From an uncultured Actinomycetes bacterium (GTDB taxonomy: Bacteria; Actinomycetota; Acidimicrobiia; Acidimicrobiales; RAAP-2): 9,847 nucleotides of DNA. The stretch is taken from positions 1 through 9,847 of the forward strand of contig CAIKFN010000155.1 in the NCBI GenBank assembly GCA_903826715.1, given 5' to 3'. Below the pieces are notes generated by a model. That model saw only the letters and a list, made by a program, of their open reading frames with translations. It did no database searches and was not told where the DNA came from. The translations under genes and the position numbers were made by a program. Positions 1-6,245 of the stretch are shown here, one piece after another (positions within the stretch are counted from its first letter, which is position 1; each line of letters begins with the position of its first letter).

Positions 1-66
1 AAGCCCAGTCAAAATTGAGATGTCGTGTTCAGGCGTTGGCCCACCGAAGATCACACCAATAGTCAC
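1..66 (-). CDS. ddl: D-alanine--D-alanine ligase, N-terminal fragment (cut by left edge)
   Basis: Only the first 22 codons are present; the gene continues past the left edge. Read on the minus strand from a GTG at 66, the peptide contains IGVIFGGPTPEHDIS. This is the signature opening of Ddl: the first beta strand, a glycine turn, and the Glu-His/Arg-x-x-Ser motif, whose Glu contacts the first D-Ala in characterised enzymes. Ddl is a cytoplasmic ATP-grasp ligase joining two D-alanines for peptidoglycan. The start is supported by a Shine-Dalgarno, AGAGGGTG, with 6 nt between GAGGG and the GTG, and by an in-frame stop at 94-96 with no better start between. The gene follows the MurF-type gene by 30 bp; MurF consumes the dipeptide Ddl makes, which reinforces both calls. 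Everything after residue 22 is unseen, so completeness cannot be judged. Confidence 0.85.
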   Translation of the reverse strand, partial: MTIGVIFGGPTPEHDISILTGL

Positions 67-70
67 GTAA

Positions 71-78
71 CACCCTCT
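71..78 (-). promoter_or_regulatory. Shine-Dalgarno of ddl
   Basis: On the minus strand the 30-bp gap between murF and ddl contains AGAGGGTG. The GAGGG core lies 6 nt upstream of the GTG at 66. It is one of the few good ribosome-binding sites in the window and fixes the ddl start. It also suggests that ddl initiates independently, rather than by the stop/start coupling used at the other junctions. Confidence 0.7.
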
Positions 79-96
79 AACAATGTTTCTTGGTTA

Positions 97-1668
97 TTAA
101 GGGTAGTGGTCAGGCAAGTCGTTTAGGTACAACACCCCATCACCAGCAATAAGCACCTCTCGAACCCACGCCACCGCTTGGTCTCTGGTGTCAAAACGCT
201 GAGGAAACTTTTCATACCCTGCCGTCAGCGAGCGCACGTTGGTTCGCCCCACAACAACTAGTTCTGCATTAATTGCAGCGATACTTTGCCCAAGGACCAA
301 GTTCTCTCTGTACTGATCTTCGCCCAGCTCAATAAGGCCCGGTGTGACTACTACTTTCCTGCCCGTTACATCTAGGGAAGCGAGCGTCTTGAGTGCAGTC
401 TGCGCACTCGCGGGATTGGCGTTGAACGTGTCGTCAACAACTTTTACTCCCGATGCTGCGCTAAGTACATTGGCGCGATTGGCTACTGCATGCACCTCAG
501 TGACTCTTTGGGCGAGTTGAGCAACGTCGGCACCAACTTCTAGTGCCCCAGCAATTGCGCAAGCGAGGTTTGTTGGTTGCACTCCTTGCAGTGCATTGAG
601 CGAAGTTATCTCGCTTCCATCAACAAGCACTCGCCACGACGCTCCGTCGACAATGACTCGAACTGATGCATCAGTGTTTGTCGAACCAGCAGTTCTAATC
701 TTCTTGCTAGTTAGTTTTGCGGGCCAGTTCTTGAGGCGTGGATCATCAATGTTGACTATTACTGTCTCGGCTCTCTGAGTAATTTCAAACTTCGCACTTT
801 CAATCACATCGAGCGATTTCATGCGTTCGAGATGTACGGGCCCGATTGCGGTGATTATTGAAATGTCTGGTTCGCACCAAACGCAGAGCTCGCCAATTTC
901 TCCTGGACCGTATGTTCCCATTTCAGCAATAAACACCCTCGTACCATCAGCCAAGTTTTCATTTATTGCCCTCGAAAGTCCGGCACGATTATTAAAACTT
1001 CGTGGGGACGCAACTACTGATCCATCATTGCTAAGCAAATCAAATAAGTGGTTCTTCGTAGAGGTCTTTCCATATGAACCAGTGATAGCAACGACTTTGG
1101 GATGAACTCTTGTGAGTCGCTTAGAAGCTTGTTCTACAAACTTCTGCGCTTCTCGATTTTCATAAGGCTTCAACGCTCTCGTAGAAATATCCAGCATCAT
1201 TGGAACTGCCCAAAGCATGGCAATCGAAAGTAGCCATGGACGCTGGGTAGTGGCGCCAAGTACTGCAATCACCACACAGAGCGCCGTTGCAAGTACTGCA
1301 GTCACCTTCAGACGTCTTGTCCACTGCAATTTGCTGGTGCGCCCCTTAATTGAAAGCCCTTGAGGACAGAAAAGACCGTAAGCAACACTTACGAACACGG
1401 CCACTACATCTGCACGAAGCAAAACTGTTACTAGAAGCAAAATGATTAAGACATGGCTGGGAGTTATTGGGCGCTTTTCGCTTCTACGCTCCGGCGACTT
1501 GGCTCCAGCGACCTGAGGTGAAGACCACCGACCTAGAAATCTGCTCATCGAACTTGGTTCGTAGTGCTCTCGCTGCAATACACGAAGCCAGCGAACGAGT
1601 TGGGCGGAGAACGCAGCAGCAATAAGTAATGAAAGAAGTACAGAAAAAAGAACGTGGCCAGTACTCAC
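97..1668 (-). CDS. murF: MurF-type UDP-MurNAc-tripeptide--D-Ala-D-Ala ligase with N-terminal membrane region
   Basis: A 523-residue Mur ligase family protein. The ATP-binding P-loop is ITGSYGKTST (195-204). The central domain also shows FNNRAG (225-230), EMG (249-251), HLE (279-281), a probable carbamylated lysine at K293, and NIDDP (306-310). The C-terminal ligase domain carries DDTFNANPAS (412-421), the motif that most favours MurF over other Mur ligases. The role is ATP-driven addition of D-Ala-D-Ala to the UDP-MurNAc tripeptide, and the adjacent ddl supports this. The unusual part is the first ~165 residues. Instead of the usual soluble substrate-recognition domain they hold about five hydrophobic segments (near 5-25, 72-84, 88-100, 122-140, 144-160) with a basic loop between the first two. 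This suggests membrane anchoring. The GTG start at 1668 overlaps the upstream stop (GTGA) and has GAGG 7 nt upstream. A different Mur-ligase substrate cannot be excluded. Confidence 0.8.
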   Translation of the reverse strand: MSTGHVLFSVLLSLLIAAAFSAQLVRWLRVLQREHYEPSSMSRFLGRWSSPQVAGAKSPERRSEKRPITPSHVLIILLLVTVLLRADVVAVFVSVAYGLFCPQGLSIKGRTSKLQWTRRLKVTAVLATALCVVIAVLGATTQRPWLLSIAMLWAVPMMLDISTRALKPYENREAQKFVEQASKRLTRVHPKVVAITGSYGKTSTKNHLFDLLSNDGSVVASPRSFNNRAGLSRAINENLADGTRVFIAEMGTYGPGEIGELCVWCEPDISIITAIGPVHLERMKSLDVIESAKFEITQRAETVIVNIDDPRLKNWPAKLTSKKIRTAGSTNTDASVRVIVDGASWRVLVDGSEITSLNALQGVQPTNLACAIAGALEVGADVAQLAQRVTEVHAVANRANVLSAASGVKVVDDTFNANPASAQTALKTLASLDVTGRKVVVTPGLIELGEDQYRENLVLGQSIAAINAELVVVGRTNVRSLTAGYEKFPQRFDTRDQAVAWVREVLIAGDGVLYLNDLPDHYP

Positions 1669-2414
1669 TGCAGCGCCTCGCGAATAGAACTCACAAGCTC
1701 TTTTGGCGCCTGTGTTGGTAGCAAGTGTGCAATCCCGTTCACGACGCGCAGAGAGTGCTGGCTCTTAATGAGTTCACTAGCTCGCTGCGCAGTACTTACT
1801 GGCACGTCCATGTCGTTACTTCCCCACAGCATGAATACAGGTGAGGTCAATTGATGCAACTCTTCTTCATAACTTTCGTTCACTGCTGCAACTAAAATAT
1901 CTCGAAGGATGCCGCTCGAGTTTCGATAATCAGCAGATCCATATTTCTGTCGAGCTTTTTCCATCTGCCCATCGCTAATGAAGCGAGCCTTATGAAGCGC
2001 TCGAATAAAGCGGTAGCCAATTGGTGGCTTCGACGATGGCTGCTTTCGAATCAGCGGAACTCCAGTAAGGACCATGCTCTTCACTAACCGTGGATGACGA
2101 GCACCCAGGACAACTGAAATTCGCCCACCAAAAGAGTGCCCCACAAGTACGAAAGGGCCCGCACCAAGATCACTTAGTGCGGGCAGCAATAAATCTGCGT
2201 AGTGGCGCGCTCCTCCTGCGACCGTTGGGAGGGGTGATGAGCCAAACCCTGGGAGGTCAAATGCCACCGAACCAATGCCCTCGAGCGCCAACTGAGCAGC
2301 AGCGTCGGCGAAATCGTGCCCTTGACGCCCCCAACCATGGAGAAAGACCACCCGAACCGGGCTTTGTCCATAAGGCTCACCAAAGAGTTTTCCGTTGCCA
2401 TAGGCACTCAGCAC
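1665..2414 (-). CDS. Alpha/beta-fold hydrolase, substrate unknown
   Basis: A 249-residue alpha/beta hydrolase with the full catalytic set. An oxyanion-hole motif HGWG lies at 26-29 after the hydrophobic strand VVFL. DLPGFGSS (53-60) follows. The nucleophile elbow is GHSFGG with Ser94. The acid is probably Asp201 in WGSNDMDVP, and His230 lies in GIAHLLP. Residues ~120-185 form a helical lid. No signal peptide is visible, so it is probably cytoplasmic. It is the first gene of a minus-strand set followed by murF (4-bp overlap) and ddl, which hints at a cell-wall or envelope role. That is context only: the fold covers esterases, lipases, haloperoxidase-like and C-C hydrolases. The start taken is the GTG at 2414, with no clear Shine-Dalgarno but a candidate -10 just upstream that would give a leaderless message. 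Confidence 0.85.
   Translation of the reverse strand: MLSAYGNGKLFGEPYGQSPVRVVFLHGWGRQGHDFADAAAQLALEGIGSVAFDLPGFGSSPLPTVAGGARHYADLLLPALSDLGAGPFVLVGHSFGGRISVVLGARHPRLVKSMVLTGVPLIRKQPSSKPPIGYRFIRALHKARFISDGQMEKARQKYGSADYRNSSGILRDILVAAVNESYEEELHQLTSPVFMLWGSNDMDVPVSTAQRASELIKSQHSLRVVNGIAHLLPTQAPKELVSSIREALQ
1676..1679 (-). promoter_or_regulatory. Shine-Dalgarno of murF inside the hydrolase 3' end
   Basis: On the minus strand GAGG lies 7 nt upstream of the murF GTG, within the last codons of the hydrolase gene. It supports the GTG start, where the stop and start share GTGA. murF can therefore initiate with its own site as well as by reinitiation. Confidence 0.5.
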
Positions 2415-2420
2415 GTCTTT

Positions 2421-2426
2421 TAGGTT
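2421..2426 (+). promoter_or_regulatory. Candidate -10 of the helicase gene, overlapping the divergent -10
   Basis: The plus-strand TAGGTT also fits TAnnnT and is followed after 9 nt by the ATG at 2436, allowing a near-leaderless transcript. It overlaps the minus-strand candidate by five bases. It matters only if translation starts at 2436. If the start is the ATG at 2487, TAGCGT at 2471-2476 is an alternative -10, 10 nt upstream. Confidence 0.25.
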
Positions 2427-2427
2427 A
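2422..2427 (-). promoter_or_regulatory. Candidate -10 of the hydrolase-murF-ddl operon (leaderless)
   Basis: On the minus strand TAACCT fits the TAnnnT -10 pattern common in actinobacteria. Exactly 7 nt (AAAAGAC) separate it from the hydrolase GTG, so transcription would begin at or beside the start codon. This agrees with the lack of a Shine-Dalgarno. No convincing -35 is seen about 17 bp upstream. The pattern is short and could occur by chance. Confidence 0.35.
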
Positions 2428-2435
2428 CTGACGAA

Positions 2436-4079
2436 ATGGACCGGCTTTATGCCATGTCACAACTGGCCGGTAGCGTCATAGGGACAATGAGTGATGAAAC
2501 GACCTTCACGAGCGACCTCCTGGTTGGACTGACCCCCGAGCAGCGAGAGGCCGTAATGTCTGACGCCCCGAGACTTCTCGTGCGCGCCACAGCTGGATCT
2601 GGAAAGACACACGTATTAACACTGAGAATTCAGCGAAAGATTGCTGAAGGAAAAGTTGATTCAGACCAAGTGCTCGCCATGACTTTCACGCGTAAAGCTG
2701 GCGACGAACTAAGGAAGCGACTCTACAGAGCAGGTATTCGAGACATTCGCGCAGGAACATTCCACCGCATGGCACTAACAATTGTTAATCAGTACCGCGA
2801 GGATCATCATCTCAAGCCACTTGTAATTGAATCGAACAGAAAAAAATTAGTCAAGGCGCTTGCTGACCAGATGGAGAAAAACGGCGAAGGAAAATTCGCT
2901 GATCACTTACAAGCCCGCATTGAAGCAGAAATTAGTTGGGCACTTAGCCAAGGCTTTAACGGAGCACTGTATTCAAAGAATGCAAAAAAGATGAAACGCG
3001 ACAGCCCACTGCCTCCTGCGCAGTTCGCTGACGTGCTTGATCGCTACGTAGGTCTGTGTCGTAGTCGTGGAGTACTTGATTTTGATCTTCTCTTGAGCGA
3101 AGCAACATCACTACTTCGTGAAGACAAGAACGTCCTTGCATCGTTTCGTCACCGAACGAAAGCAATTTTCGTTGACGAAACGCAAGACATGAACCCACTG
3201 CAGTTCATGATGCTCCAAGAGATGGCCGGCGCAGATCCTGATTTGTTCTGTGTGGGTGACCCTAATCAGTCAATCTATGGATTCAATGGTGCTAATCCAC
3301 AACTGCTGAATGAAATTATTCGCACATGGCCAGACACCGTTGTGCTTGACCTGACACGAAACCACCGCTCCACCGCGAACATTATTGAGATAGCAAACAC
3401 ATTGCTTGAAGACGGGGCAGCGGGAATTACGCCAGCAAAGCACGACGGTGATATTCCGCTTATTCGTGTGTATGACACCGACGCCGAAGAAGCCAAAAGC
3501 GTTGCCCTGTGGCTGAGCACCAAGCACAAGCCTGGAACTTCGTGGAGCTCAATGGCGGTTCTCTCTCGAATCAATAGTCAACTAGAAATCATCGCCAAAG
3601 CGCTCGAAAACGCAAACATTCCCTACGAAATTCGTGGACCGGAACACTCGCCCGCTTCAGACCTCATCACATCACCAGAAATGAATTCGCGAAAGATTGA
3701 TGAATCAGTAAATGACGCCGTAGCGCTTTCAACTATTCACCGCTCCAAAGGCCTAGAGTTCCAGTGTGTCGCAGCGGTTGGTTGGGCTGAAGGAATTCTG
3801 CCTAACTACAACGCGTCAACTCCCGCCGAGCTCGCCGAAGAAAAGCGACTTGCGTACGTTGCTCTAAGTCGCGCTGAAAACTCACTGTTCATTTCCTACA
3901 GCAGGGCAACTGACGACGAGAGGTTCCCTGATCGCAAACCTTCTAGATTCTTAGGTCCAGTCGACGCAGCTGTTAGAGAAATTGAAAAGCGAAATGCTCC
4001 AGTAACTGGAGCTGACCGCAAAGCTCGACTCGCTGCAATTAGAGCCGAACTCGAAGCAGCGGTGCAGGAAAACTCCTAG
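2436..4079 (+). CDS. Compact UvrD/PcrA-like superfamily 1A DNA helicase
   Basis: A 547-residue ATP-dependent 3'-5' helicase of the UvrD/Rep group, with the motifs in order: Q-motif region LTPEQREAV (32-40), Walker A ATAGSGKT (51-58), Ia FTRKAGDELRKRL (84-96), Ib GTFHRMA (107-113), Walker B VDETQD (246-251), III GDPNQSIYGFNGA (274-286), IV TRNHRST (307-313), V STIHRSKGLEF (432-442), VI YVALSRAE (474-481). UvrD proteins usually run to about 700 residues. Here only ~30 residues separate IPYEIRG (395-401) from motif V, where the large 2B insertion normally sits, so 2B seems absent. The last ~45 residues are charged and helical; no HRDC domain is seen. The start is uncertain: ATG at 2436 is the longest; ATG at 2454 is possible; ATG at 2487 has AGGGA only 2 nt upstream and also keeps all motifs. 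The frame is intact. A DNA-repair role is likely from the family. Confidence 0.85.
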   Translation: MDRLYAMSQLAGSVIGTMSDETTFTSDLLVGLTPEQREAVMSDAPRLLVRATAGSGKTHVLTLRIQRKIAEGKVDSDQVLAMTFTRKAGDELRKRLYRAGIRDIRAGTFHRMALTIVNQYREDHHLKPLVIESNRKKLVKALADQMEKNGEGKFADHLQARIEAEISWALSQGFNGALYSKNAKKMKRDSPLPPAQFADVLDRYVGLCRSRGVLDFDLLLSEATSLLREDKNVLASFRHRTKAIFVDETQDMNPLQFMMLQEMAGADPDLFCVGDPNQSIYGFNGANPQLLNEIIRTWPDTVVLDLTRNHRSTANIIEIANTLLEDGAAGITPAKHDGDIPLIRVYDTDAEEAKSVALWLSTKHKPGTSWSSMAVLSRINSQLEIIAKALENANIPYEIRGPEHSPASDLITSPEMNSRKIDESVNDAVALSTIHRSKGLEFQCVAAVGWAEGILPNYNASTPAELAEEKRLAYVALSRAENSLFISYSRATDDERFPDRKPSRFLGPVDAAVREIEKRNAPVTGADRKARLAAIRAELEAAVQENS

Positions 4080-4837
4080 AGCGAAAATTCGCCAACCACA
4101 GGTGCGTGGTCCGAAGGCTTCTCCGCTTTTCTAGCTTCTCTGTCTACGTAGCTTGCTGTGGCTTTTTCTAATAAGCCGTCGTCAACGTAGAGCAAGTCAA
4201 TACGCAGTCCCCAGCCTCTTCGAAATGAGCCGTTGCGATAGTCCCACCATGAGTAACTCGGATCCTCAGGATGCAGTTTCCTCGTTAGATCGTTCAGCCC
4301 AGTTGCTTCAATTGCCCGCAGCGCTTCACGCTCTGGCTCGCTGACGTGTGTTGCCCCTTCAAAGGCACTCGGGTCGTAGCAATCGAGGTCACTTGGTGTC
4401 ACGTTGAAGTCGCCACCAACAACAATGTGCTGGTCTTTATCTCGCTTCGAAACGAGCTCTTTTAGTTTTGTGAGCCATTCAAGTTTGTAGATGTAGTGAG
4501 GATTGTCTAAAGCGCGTCCGTTGGGGATGTAACAGGAATACACCCGAAGAGGGCCACACGTTGCTCCAATAATTCTGGCTTCAGGGTCGTCGTCACCGAA
4601 GCCTCTGGTTACATCGCTGAGGCCGACTTTGGAAAAAATAGCTACGCCATTCCATTGACCCTGGCCGTAATGTGCAGATTCGTAACCGAGTTCGCTTAAC
4701 TGAGCAAAGGGAAATTTTGCGTCGGTCTGCTTTGTTTCTTGGATAAGGAGCACGTCTGGTTGCGCACTCTGAATCCACTCTTCAACTCTTGGCCAGCGTG
4801 CCGTAAGTGAGTTGACGTTCCAGGTCGCTACTTTCAC
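4076..4837 (-). CDS. xthA: Exodeoxyribonuclease III / AP endonuclease
   Basis: A 253-residue member of the exonuclease III branch of the endonuclease/exonuclease/phosphatase fold. It cuts DNA 5' to abasic sites and removes 3' blocking groups in base-excision repair, using a divalent metal. Family residues visible in order are N7 in TWNVNS, E34 in IQETK, Y103 in YSCYIPNG, D143 and N145 in GGDFNV, W197-W198 in SWWDYR, D214 in LRIDLLYV, and the D243-H244 pair in SDHAPV. Length and both ends match the family. The GTG start at 4837 lies at the family's usual N-terminus (VATWNVNS) and overlaps the fabZ stop as GTGA. I see no Shine-Dalgarno, so it probably depends on upstream translation. It is the last gene of the kgd-led chain, and its TAG stop shares CTAG with the convergent helicase stop. 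Confidence 0.93.
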   Translation of the reverse strand: MKVATWNVNSLTARWPRVEEWIQSAQPDVLLIQETKQTDAKFPFAQLSELGYESAHYGQGQWNGVAIFSKVGLSDVTRGFGDDDPEARIIGATCGPLRVYSCYIPNGRALDNPHYIYKLEWLTKLKELVSKRDKDQHIVVGGDFNVTPSDLDCYDPSAFEGATHVSEPEREALRAIEATGLNDLTRKLHPEDPSYSWWDYRNGSFRRGWGLRIDLLYVDDGLLEKATASYVDREARKAEKPSDHAPVVGEFSL

Positions 4838-5268
4838 GACAGATCAGCAAGTACAAACAGCAAGTCAGCCTCTGCAGCAACTTCACCATTCACCGTTGCG
4901 CGACCGTGACCTTTGCCACCTCGAGCAGAAAGTCTGGTCATTTCAGTTTCTAGTGTCACAGTGTCACCTGGAACTACTTGACGGCGAAAGCGTGCATTCT
5001 CAACTCCACCAAAGAGTGGAAGTCGTCCGGTGTAGCGAGGATCAGCAAGCACAGCAACTCCACCGCACTGTGCGAGTGACTCAAGAAGTAGAACCCCTGG
5101 CGTTGTTGGGCGCCCAGGGAAATGTCCAGGGAAGAACCATTCGTCTCCGGTGAGCGTCCACGTTCCAACAGCACGAACACCTGGCTCGATGAGAATCATT
5201 TTGTCGAGCAATAAAAACGGTGCTCGGTGAGGCAGCCAGTCAATCGGATCTAGCGATAGTTCGCTCAC
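4834..5268 (-). CDS. fabZ: 3-hydroxyacyl-ACP dehydratase FabZ
   Basis: A 144-residue hot-dog-fold dehydratase that removes water from beta-hydroxyacyl-ACP during type II fatty-acid elongation in the cytoplasm. The N-terminal IDWLPHRAPFLLLD (9-22) and GHFPGRPTTPGVLLLES (48-64) are the FabZ hallmarks. They give catalytic His49 and Glu63, the same spacing as in characterised FabZ enzymes. A longer frame is open upstream to 5403. I chose the GTG at 5268 because the conserved protein begins there, the length becomes normal, and it makes a GTGA overlap with the stop of the upstream RNase gene like its neighbours. The upstream residues are only the S1-domain coding sequence read in another frame. 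No Shine-Dalgarno is evident, so translational coupling is likely. The enzyme family is secure; its acyl-chain preference cannot be read from sequence. Confidence 0.93.
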   Translation of the reverse strand: MSELSLDPIDWLPHRAPFLLLDKMILIEPGVRAVGTWTLTGDEWFFPGHFPGRPTTPGVLLLESLAQCGGVAVLADPRYTGRLPLFGGVENARFRRQVVPGDTVTLETEMTRLSARGGKGHGRATVNGEVAAEADLLFVLADLS

Positions 5269-6245
5269 GGAAGTGACAATTCTGCGATACGTCGTTCGCT
5301 GTCTACGGTAACTAATTTGAAGAGTTTCTTGTCGCCACGCTTTAGTGCGTCGCGTGCTCGCACTGGTGCAGGAGTTCCAAGCGATGCAGTTGGTGCGTAG
5401 CACTCAATGAGCTTTCCGCCCTTGATTGTTACCTTGATCACAGCACCGTGAGAAGTAAACGCTGTTACTTCGCCTTCAACACGTGAGCCAACTCGATAGG
5501 TTGAGCGAAACACTGAGAAATCAGTCTCAGGATTAACTGGCTGGCGACCACGGCGAAGAGCAACGACTGGCGGTGTCTGCTTTATTACTTTCTTCGTTGG
5601 CTTCGACGGAGACTTCTTGGGCGTAGCCTTCTTAACTGGCACAACTTTTTTAGCTGGCAATTTCTTTGCGGGCTTGGCGACTTTTTTGACTGGCTTCGCT
5701 GGTGCCTTCTTCACAGTCTTTGCTGTCTTCACAGGAGTAATGGTTGTCCCGATTGCAGGCTTTGCACCATTTGGAAGTGCCACCGCAAGTTTCTTAGTTG
5801 CCTGTGTGCTCTTTGATGCACGAACAGGAAGGCGCGGCGTGAAGACCCAGCCCACTGTTGGTACTGGCTTACCACCAATCAAGCGACCTTCATTAAAGAG
5901 CCATTTGTACTGTGACTGAAATTCCTGGAATGAGTCATTGCTCAGCACAACAGCATTAATACGGTCAGCAATTTTCAAAATGAAGGCATCGCCTCTTCCA
6001 ATTGCACCAGCAGGTGGCGTCACAATTTCACCAGCAAGTTCAGCTTCTTTGAACTTACTGCGCTCAGAACTTGCTACTCGGTGTTCGAACGAAGCATCAA
6101 CGACAACAATTACTTCAGCACCAGGATTCTCATCTTGAAAAGCACGAACCGCTTCATCGAGCTGCGCCAAACTAGGAACCTTTCGGTTCTCGGTAGCGAA
6201 GTTTGATCCGTCTACAACAACCCGTAGACGAGTCTTTGAAGTCAT
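5265..6245 (-). CDS. NYN/Zc3h12a-like ribonuclease with Lys/Ala/Pro linker and C-terminal S1-like domain
   Basis: A 326-residue protein in three parts. Residues ~6-140 resemble a PIN-like NYN RNase of the Zc3h12a (Regnase) type: VVVDGSN (9-15), VVVDAS (47-52), GRGDAFIL (83-90), AVVLSNDSF (98-106), WVFTPR (133-138). D12, D86 and D104 are the likely metal-binding acids. Residues ~170-224 are a low-complexity basic Lys/Ala/Pro/Val tract. Residues ~250-326 look like an S1/OB RNA-binding fold, with VGSRVEGEVTAF, GAVIKV, and a closing VDSERRIAELSLP. I infer an RNA-cleaving enzyme whose basic tail and S1-like domain grip RNA; the substrate is unknown. The ATG at 6245 overlaps the kgd stop (ATGA) and the TGA stop overlaps the fabZ start. 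No Shine-Dalgarno is visible. Catalytic activity is inferred from motifs alone, and I have no named gene for it. Confidence 0.8.
   Translation of the reverse strand: MTSKTRLRVVVDGSNFATENRKVPSLAQLDEAVRAFQDENPGAEVIVVVDASFEHRVASSERSKFKEAELAGEIVTPPAGAIGRGDAFILKIADRINAVVLSNDSFQEFQSQYKWLFNEGRLIGGKPVPTVGWVFTPRLPVRASKSTQATKKLAVALPNGAKPAIGTTITPVKTAKTVKKAPAKPVKKVAKPAKKLPAKKVVPVKKATPKKSPSKPTKKVIKQTPPVVALRRGRQPVNPETDFSVFRSTYRVGSRVEGEVTAFTSHGAVIKVTIKGGKLIECYAPTASLGTPAPVRARDALKRGDKKLFKLVTVDSERRIAELSLP
5574..5738 (-). repeat. Low-complexity Lys/Ala/Pro/Val-rich coding tract
   Basis: Residues ~170-224 of the RNase protein are built from short, imperfectly repeated units such as KTVKKAPAKPVKKV, KPAKKLPAKK and VVPVKKATPKK. 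The tract resembles the disordered tails of histone H1-like bacterial nucleoid proteins. It joins the NYN and S1-like domains and is strongly basic, which suggests non-specific nucleic-acid binding and flexibility. Such tracts change length readily by slippage, so homologues should vary here. Confidence 0.85.

Noticed and set aside
2090..2431. Plus-strand frame opposite the hydrolase, ending just before the helicase
   Set aside because: It is antisense to the hydrolase catalytic region, is rich in His, Arg and Pro as out-of-frame reads often are, and covers the divergent promoter region.
4081..4092. GCGAAAATTCGC as a terminator hairpin between helicase and xthA
   Set aside because: The stem is five pairs with a two-base loop and no following T-run, and it lies inside the xthA coding sequence.
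2436..4837. Helicase plus nuclease pair as a defence system
   Set aside because: The two genes are convergent, not an operon, and the nuclease is a textbook exonuclease III with housekeeping neighbours. No toxin, methylase, integrase or other defence marker is present.
5269..5403. N-terminal extension of fabZ by about 45 residues
   Set aside because: The extra residues are basic, unlike any FabZ, and overlap the S1-domain coding region in another frame. The GTG at 5268 gives the normal length and a GTGA junction matching the neighbours.
5617..5919. Plus-strand frame of 100 codons that looks like a Phe/Ala/Val-rich membrane protein
   Set aside because: It is the exact antisense of the Lys/Ala/Pro tract of the RNase gene. 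Lys codons read in reverse give hydrophobic residues, so the membrane look is an artefact. It has no independent support.
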